Of a stretch of 64,000 nt of DNA, positions 58,544 through 64,000 are shown piece by piece; positions within the stretch are counted from its first letter, which is position 1; each line of letters starts with the position of its first letter. Below the pieces are notes generated by a model, which was given only the letters and a program-made list of their open reading frames with translations, was not told where the DNA came from and searched no databases. Source of the DNA: Pseudomonas argentinensis (GTDB lineage Bacteria; Pseudomonadota; Gammaproteobacteria; Pseudomonadales; Pseudomonadaceae); the NCBI RefSeq assembly GCF_001839655.2, contig NZ_CP056087.1:1612001-1676000 (forward strand). The letters are read 5' to 3'. The position numbers and the translations under genes are program-made.

Positions 58544-59233
58544 GTGCGGCAGTTCCTGATCGCGCTGTTGATCTTCGTGGTGATTGGCGGTCCGCTGGCG
58601 CTGTATCGCCAGTGGATCGACGTGCCGCCGCGCTGGAACCCCTGGGCGCCGCTCGACCTGCGTGATACGCCCAACTGGCTGACCACCTACAAACTGCGGC
58701 GCCTGCAGGGCGACGCCGAGTTGTGCCGTACGGTGCTCGATACCTCGGCGCTGCGCTACGTCGCGCTGCCCGACAGCGCGCCCGCCGCCGACTGCCCGCT
58801 GATCAACACGGTGCGGGTGCAGGGCAGCGATGTGCGCCTGAGCAGCAGTTTCATCGCCACCTGCCCGGTGGCCGCGGCCTTCGCGCTGTTCGAGCGCCAC
58901 GGATTGCAACCGGCGGCCGCGCAACGCTTTGGCCAGCGCGTGGTGCAGGTCGATCACGTCGGCAGCTTCGCCTGCCGAACCATTGCCGGCAGTCAGCGGC
59001 GCAGCCAGCATGCCTCGGCCAATGCCCTGGATATCGTCGGTTTCCGTTTGGCCGATGGCCGGCGCATCAGTGTGCTGCGTGACTGGCCGGGCGAAGATGA
59101 CAAATCGCTGTTCCTGCGCCAGGTTCAGCAGGCGGCCTGTTCCAGCTTCAATACCACGCTGGGACCGGACTACAACGCGGCGCACCGCGATCACTTTCAT
59201 CTGGATATGGGCGGCTTTCGCATGTGCCGGTGA
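58544..59233 (+). CDS. Extensin-family (extensin-like C-terminal domain) protein
   Basis: A 229-residue protein with an N-terminal hydrophobic anchor (LIALLIFVVIGGPLALY) and an extensin-like C domain, a fold related to D,D-peptidases. HASANALDIVGFRLADG and DHFHLDMG contain the putative zinc-binding His/Asp residues. Cysteines (TCPVAAAF, SFACRTI, QAACSSF, RMCR) could form disulfides, fitting a periplasmic site. A peptidoglycan role is possible but not shown. GTG start, one base after the preceding gene. Confidence 0.85.
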   Translation: MRQFLIALLIFVVIGGPLALYRQWIDVPPRWNPWAPLDLRDTPNWLTTYKLRRLQGDAELCRTVLDTSALRYVALPDSAPAADCPLINTVRVQGSDVRLSSSFIATCPVAAAFALFERHGLQPAAAQRFGQRVVQVDHVGSFACRTIAGSQRRSQHASANALDIVGFRLADGRRISVLRDWPGEDDKSLFLRQVQQAACSSFNTTLGPDYNAAHRDHFHLDMGGFRMCR

Positions 59234-59235
59234 GC

Positions 59236-59640
59236 TCAGCGCGACAGGCGTTGCTGCAGGGTCAGGCGGCCCATCAGTAGCTCCCAGGGGGCCAGCGATT
59301 CTTGCAGCAACGGGTTGCTCGCAGCGTTCTCGGCAGGCGCCAGCAGTTGCTGCTGCAGCGCCAGCTCTTCGAGGGGCAGGGTGGCCTCGACATCATTGAG
59401 CGAGCAGACGAACTGGCGCTGCATCATCAGGTCTTCCAGGGTGCGCATGCCGTGCATGGGCGCTTCGTCTGCAGGCGTGGTCGGAGCCGGCGCCGCGGGT
59501 GCTGCCAGGGCGCTTTCCATCTCGTGCAATACGCTGCGCAGAATCTGGTCGTACAGCGCCACGCTGGCGCTCGATGGCGTACCGGCTTTCTGGGCGGCTA
59601 CCCGGGTGTCACCGGGAATATGGGAGATGACCTCGAACAT
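59236..59640 (-). CDS. Hypothetical protein, Gln/Leu-rich, unknown function
   Basis: A 134-residue protein I do not recognise. No signal peptide or transmembrane helix is seen. Residues 45-65 are Ala/Pro/Thr-rich (likely a flexible linker), and residues 70-134 are rich in Leu, Gln and Glu ([33 protein letters not shown]), probably helical. It ends two bases from the convergent extensin-family stop and is divergent from rsmJ with a 110-base gap, so it is the only minus-strand gene in this stretch. Codon use looks like its neighbours. Confidence 0.6.
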   Translation of the reverse strand: MFEVISHIPGDTRVAAQKAGTPSSASVALYDQILRSVLHEMESALAAPAAPAPTTPADEAPMHGMRTLEDLMMQRQFVCSLNDVEATLPLEELALQQQLLAPAENAASNPLLQESLAPWELLMGRLTLQQRLSR

Positions 59641-59750
59641 CAGGCGGCGGGCTCTGGCAAACTATCGCTTTCCGGGGTATCGGCTGTTGCCGGCCCGAGT
59701 TGAGCCAACGGCCGATCAAATCCGGCCGCTCCAATCGATGGACGACCGCA

Positions 59751-60530
59751 ATGACTGAACTACAGCCCGACGTGCGCATTCGCGTGGAGGCCCTGGCGCC
59801 GCACCTGCAAGCCGGCGCACTAGAGTGGGCGCAGCGCCTTGGCCTGCCGCTGGAAGGCGAGGCGGGGTACGCGCTGCAGCTGGGCGAGGCCGGTTTGCAA
59901 CTGGTCGAGCTGGGCCCCCAGGCGCCAGGGCCGGTACGGGTGGATTTCGTCGAGGGCGCGGTAGCCCATCGTCGCCAGTTCGGTGGCGGTGCCGGGCAGA
60001 TGATCGCCAAGGCGGTCGGCATCGCCCAGGGCGTGCGCCCGCGGGTGCTGGATGCCACTGCCGGCCTGGGCCGCGATGCCTTCGTGCTGGCCAGCCTGGG
60101 TTGCCGTGTGGATCTGATCGAGCGTCAGCCACTGATCGGCGCGCTGCTCGAGGACGGCCTGCGGCGCGCGGCCAGCGACGCAGAGGTCGCGAGCATCGTC
60201 ACGCGCATGGGCCTGCTGCAGGGCAACGCCATCGAGCTGATGGGCGATTGGCAGGATGAGGTGCCCCAGGTGATCTACCTCGACCCGATGTTTCCCCATC
60301 GCGACAAGAGCGCCCTGGTGAAGAAGGAGATGCGCCTGTTCCGCCCTTTCGTCGGCGATGACCTGGATGCACCGGCGTTGCTCGCCGCCGCCCTCGAACT
60401 GGCCAGTCACCGCGTGGTGGTCAAGCGCCCGCGCAAGGCGCCGGTCATCGAGGGCGCCAAGCCGGGCTATGCGCTGGAGGGCAAGTCCAGCCGCTATGAC
60501 ATCTACCCGCTGAAGAAGCTCACGCCTTAG
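59751..60530 (+). CDS. rsmJ: 16S rRNA (guanine(1516)-N2)-methyltransferase RsmJ
   Basis: A 259-residue SAM-dependent methyltransferase. The SAM loop [19 protein letters not shown] and the catalytic-region motif [20 protein letters not shown] are characteristic of RsmJ. The ATG giving [12 protein letters not shown] is chosen; 17 extra residues upstream are possible but not family-like, and no good ribosome binding site is seen for either. The TAG stop overlaps the first bases of a repeat element. It is the third 16S rRNA methyltransferase gene in this window, with rsmI and rsmH. Confidence 0.92.
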   Translation: MTELQPDVRIRVEALAPHLQAGALEWAQRLGLPLEGEAGYALQLGEAGLQLVELGPQAPGPVRVDFVEGAVAHRRQFGGGAGQMIAKAVGIAQGVRPRVLDATAGLGRDAFVLASLGCRVDLIERQPLIGALLEDGLRRAASDAEVASIVTRMGLLQGNAIELMGDWQDEVPQVIYLDPMFPHRDKSALVKKEMRLFRPFVGDDLDAPALLAAALELASHRVVVKRPRKAPVIEGAKPGYALEGKSSRYDIYPLKKLTP

Positions 60531-60738
60531 AGCCTGTTCACGATCTTTCGGCTCGGCTTCAGCGCTGCAAGGTGGCGGGAGCAGCTGCAAGCTGCAAGCC
60601 CCAAGCTACAAGTTGAAAGCAGTGCGCCGTGCTCAAGCTTCTTCTTGCAGCTTGAAGCTTGCGGCTTGAAGCTCAATGTCCGCTTCTGCCTTGTAGCAGC
60701 CTCTTCAATGTCGCCTGAAAAGATCGTGAACAGGTTCT
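60529..60738. repeat. 210-bp inverted-repeat element C with internal AGCTTG-type repeats
   Basis: CCTGTTCACGATCTTT (60533-60548) is perfectly inverted at 60719-60734. Between them are many short related words: GCAAGCTGCAAGC, CTTGCAGCTTGAAGCTTGC, GGCTTGAAGCT. These make several nested hairpins. The ends resemble those of element A (AGAACCTG/CAGGTTCT), and like A it starts on the stop codon of the preceding gene. No coding potential. This fills most of the gap between rsmJ and the next gene; the remaining 106 bases hold the next operon's leader. Confidence 0.6.
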
Positions 60739-60844
60739 TGAACGAACCGCTCTACGGTTGCCATCCAACCTGAACGTTTTTGGCGGGCCTCACCTCAGAT
60801 TTTGAACGGGTGCACGAGACATCCACGCGAACCGAGGTAGCCCC

Positions 60845-61350
60845 ATGAGCGAGACCATCACAGCCGGCGCCGAGCGCCGGACGATTTCCCTGTCATTGAA
60901 CGGCAGCCCCACACAAGTCGAGGTGTACCCGTGGATCACGGCCCTCGACCTGCTTCGTGAACAGCTCGACCTGGTCGGCACCAAGAAAGGCTGCGACCAC
61001 GGCCAGTGCGGCGCCTGCACCGTGCTGGTGGACGGCCAGCGGGTCAACGCCTGCCTGACCCTGGCGGTGATGCTCGACGGCCGTGAACTGACCACCATCG
61101 AAGGCCTGGCCAAGGGTGATGAGCTGCACCCCATGCAGCGCGCCTTCGTCAAACACGACGCCTTCCAATGCGGCTATTGCACCCCCGGACAGATCTGCTC
61201 GGCGGTCGGCCTGGCCAACGAAGGGCGAGTCGGCGACGCCGCCGATATCCGCGAACGCATGAGCGGCAACCTGTGCCGCTGTGGCGCCTACAGCAACATT
61301 CTGGCGGCCATCGAAGAGGCACTGCCCGAGAGCGAACAGGCGGTGCGCCC

Positions 61351-61354
<4 letters not shown>
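60845..61354 (+). CDS. Aldehyde oxidoreductase, 2Fe-2S subunit (PaoA-like)
   Basis: A 169-residue iron-sulfur subunit of a molybdenum hydroxylase of the xanthine dehydrogenase family. The ferredoxin-type cluster is bound by Cys50, Cys55, Cys58 and Cys70 (GCDHGQCGACTVL ... NAC). The second cluster uses Cys109, Cys112, Cys144 and Cys146 (CGYC, CRC). Unlike E. coli PaoA, no twin-arginine signal peptide precedes the domain, so a cytoplasmic enzyme is inferred. The stop overlaps the next ATG by four bases. Confidence 0.93.
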
Positions 61355-62336
<982 letters not shown>

Positions 62337-62340
<4 letters not shown>

Positions 62341-64000
62341 ACGCGCGAACCCTCGGCCAACCCCTGGACCGCGTCGACGGCCCGCTGAAAGTCAGCGGCC
62401 AGGCGCGCTATGCCGCCGAGCATCCGGCCGATGGCCTGCTGCATGGCAGCGTGATCTGCAGCGTGATCGCCCGTGGTCGGATCACCGCCATCGACGCCTC
62501 GGCTGCCCTGGCGCTGCCCGGCGTCAAGCTGGTGCTCAGCCACCTCAATCGTCCGCCCATGGCCCAGGACGACGAGAGCTACGAAGATGACGATGCCGCC
62601 GATGGCTCGCCGTTTCGCCCGCTGTTCAACGAGCGTATCCGTTACAGCGGCCAGCCGGTGGCTCTGGTGGTCGCCGACACCCTGGAGCTGGCACGCCATG
62701 CCGGCTCGCTGGTGCGTATCGACTATGAGCAGCAAGCCCACGCCACCGATCTGCGCCACGCCCTGAGCGAGGCCCACGCCGCGCCGGCCGAGCTGCCCAA
62801 GCCACGGGGCGACGCCGACGCGGTGATCGCCGGCGCGCCGCTGCGTCTGGAGCTGGAGTACGAGCTACCCTGCGAGTATCACCACCCCATGGAACCCCAT
62901 GCCTCGACGGTGATCTACCAGGCCGATGGCAGCCTGCTGGTGCACGACAAGACCCAGGGCCCGCAGAACAGCCAGCGTTACCTGGCCGACGTGCTCAAGC
63001 TCGAACCGAATCGCGTGCGCATCAAGTCATCCTTCGTCGGCGGCGCCTTTGGCTCCGGCCTGCGCCCGCAATACCAGCTGCCCCTGGCCGCCATGGCTGC
63101 GCTGAAGCTGCAGCGGTCGGTGCGGGTGACCCTGACGCGCCAGCAGATGTTCACCTTCGGCTATCGTCCGCGGGCGGTGCAGCACCTGCAGCTCGGTGCC
63201 GACGAAAGTGGCAAGCTGCAGGGCCTGGTGCACGAGGTGATCGCCCAGACCTCGCGCTTCGAGGACTTTACCGAGCATGTCGCCGAGTGGTCGGGGATGC
63301 TCTATCACTGCGATCACGTGCGCCTGGCCTACCGGCTGGCGCCGCTGGACGTGTACACGCCGCTGGACATGCGTGCGCCGGGGGCCGCCACCGGGGTCTA
63401 TGCGCTGGAGTCGGCGATGGACGAGCTGGCCTGGGCCGCGGGCGTCGACCCGGTGCAATTGCGCCTGACCAACTATGCCGAAACCAACCAGAACGAGGGC
63501 AAACCCTATTCCAGCAAGGAGCTGCGCGCCTGCTATCAGCAGGGCGCCGAGGCCTTTGGCTGGAGCCAGCGCAGCCCGCAGCCGCGCAGCATGCGAGAGG
63601 GCGACCAGCTGATCGGCTACGGCATGGCCACCGGCGTATGGGAAGCCATGCAGATGCCGGCCAGCGCCCGCGCCAGCTTTACCGCCGACGGTCGCCTGAT
63701 CGTCGCCAGCGCCACCTGTGATATCGGCCCGGGCACGGCCACGGTGATGACCCAGATCGCCGCCGACGTGCTGGGCCTGGAGCCGTCCCAGGTGGAATTT
63801 CGTCTTGGCGATTCCAGCCTGCCCCAGGCACCGCTGCAGGGCGGCTCGTTCACCGTGTCGTCGGTGGGCAGCGCGGTGCGCGAGGCCTGCCTGGCCCTGG
63901 CCGACAAGCTCTGCGAGGCGGCGCGGCAATGGCCGGAGGCACCGTTCACTGATGGCGCCGCGCTGCGCTTCACGGCCGGCCGTGTGCAGCAGGGTGAAGA
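62337..64000 (+). CDS. Aldehyde oxidoreductase, molybdenum-binding large subunit (PaoC-like), 3' end outside window
   Basis: The first 554 residues of a molybdopterin-binding subunit. Start MNARTLGQPLDRVDGPLKVSGQARYAAE; SSFVGGAFGSGLRPQYQ and PLDMRAPGAATGVYALESAMDELA are the molybdopterin and substrate-channel signatures of the xanthine dehydrogenase family; GGSFTVSSVGSAV follows near the edge. The frame is open to the last base. The operon order iron-sulfur, FAD, molybdenum equals paoABC; an XdhC/PaoD-type maturation gene would be expected next. Substrate, probably aldehydes, is inferred. Confidence 0.93.

Overview
The window is chromosomal core sequence from a high-GC gammaproteobacterium, almost certainly a Pseudomonas (sensu lato). 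The gene content, protein lengths and gene order (rimP-nusA-infB-rbfA-truB-rpsO-pnp; a complete mraZ-to-lpxC division/cell-wall cluster; secA-argJ-gst-mutT; panE/yajQ/mscS/ampG; fxsA-groES-groEL) match that genus. The species cannot be fixed from the sequence. No prophage, CRISPR array, integrase or intact transposase gene was seen.

Layout. (1) 1-9.4 kb: the 3' part of a tRNA-Leu(GAG), a strikingly degenerate initiator-tRNA-like sequence behind a near-consensus promoter, and the translation/RNA operon rimP-nusA-infB-rbfA-truB-rpsO-pnp with leader hairpins and a TA-flanked inverted-repeat element. (2) 9.4-15.3 kb: a nitrilase-family gene, then dolP-diaA-yraN-lpoA on the minus strand, divergent rsmI and the RNase P RNA gene. 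(3) 15.4-33.4 kb: the dcw cluster, mraZ-rsmH-ftsL-ftsI-murE-murF-mraY-murD-ftsW-murG-murC-ddlB-ftsQ-ftsA-ftsZ-lpxC, with a sigma70-like promoter and three 10-bp-spaced MraZ boxes in front. (4) 33.5-43.5 kb: DUF721, M23 peptidase, secA, argJ, glutathione transferase, mutT-thiE fusion, AEC permease, RluA-type synthase and PduO-type adenosyltransferase. (5) 43.5-54.9 kb: a sensor kinase, panE and a response regulator with a degenerate GGDEF domain, then yajQ, mscS, ampG, an alkyltransferase-like gene, DUF481, a large palindromic repeat, an SDR and fxsA. (6) 55-60.5 kb: groESL behind a heat-shock-type promoter, a small secreted or anchored protein, an ICL/PEP-mutase-like enzyme, an extensin-family protein, an unknown minus-strand gene and rsmJ. 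(7) 60.8 kb to the end: a three-subunit molybdenum aldehyde-oxidoreductase operon (PaoABC type), cut off inside the large subunit.

The genes fall into three co-operating blocks. Transcription, translation and RNA turnover are at the left. Peptidoglycan precursor synthesis, divisome assembly, recycling (ampG) and synthase activation (lpoA) fill the middle. Stress functions (groESL, mscS) and redox metabolism are at the right.

The least ordinary signals are: the decayed metY-like tRNA; two genes (M23 peptidase and mutT) each broken by one missing G in a G-run, which may be assembly error; a network of intergenic palindromic elements, two of exactly 141 bp sharing a core and two overlapping the stop codon of the upstream gene; and a 775-bp inverted-duplication element. 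I did not find convincing evidence for a wholly new multi-gene system.
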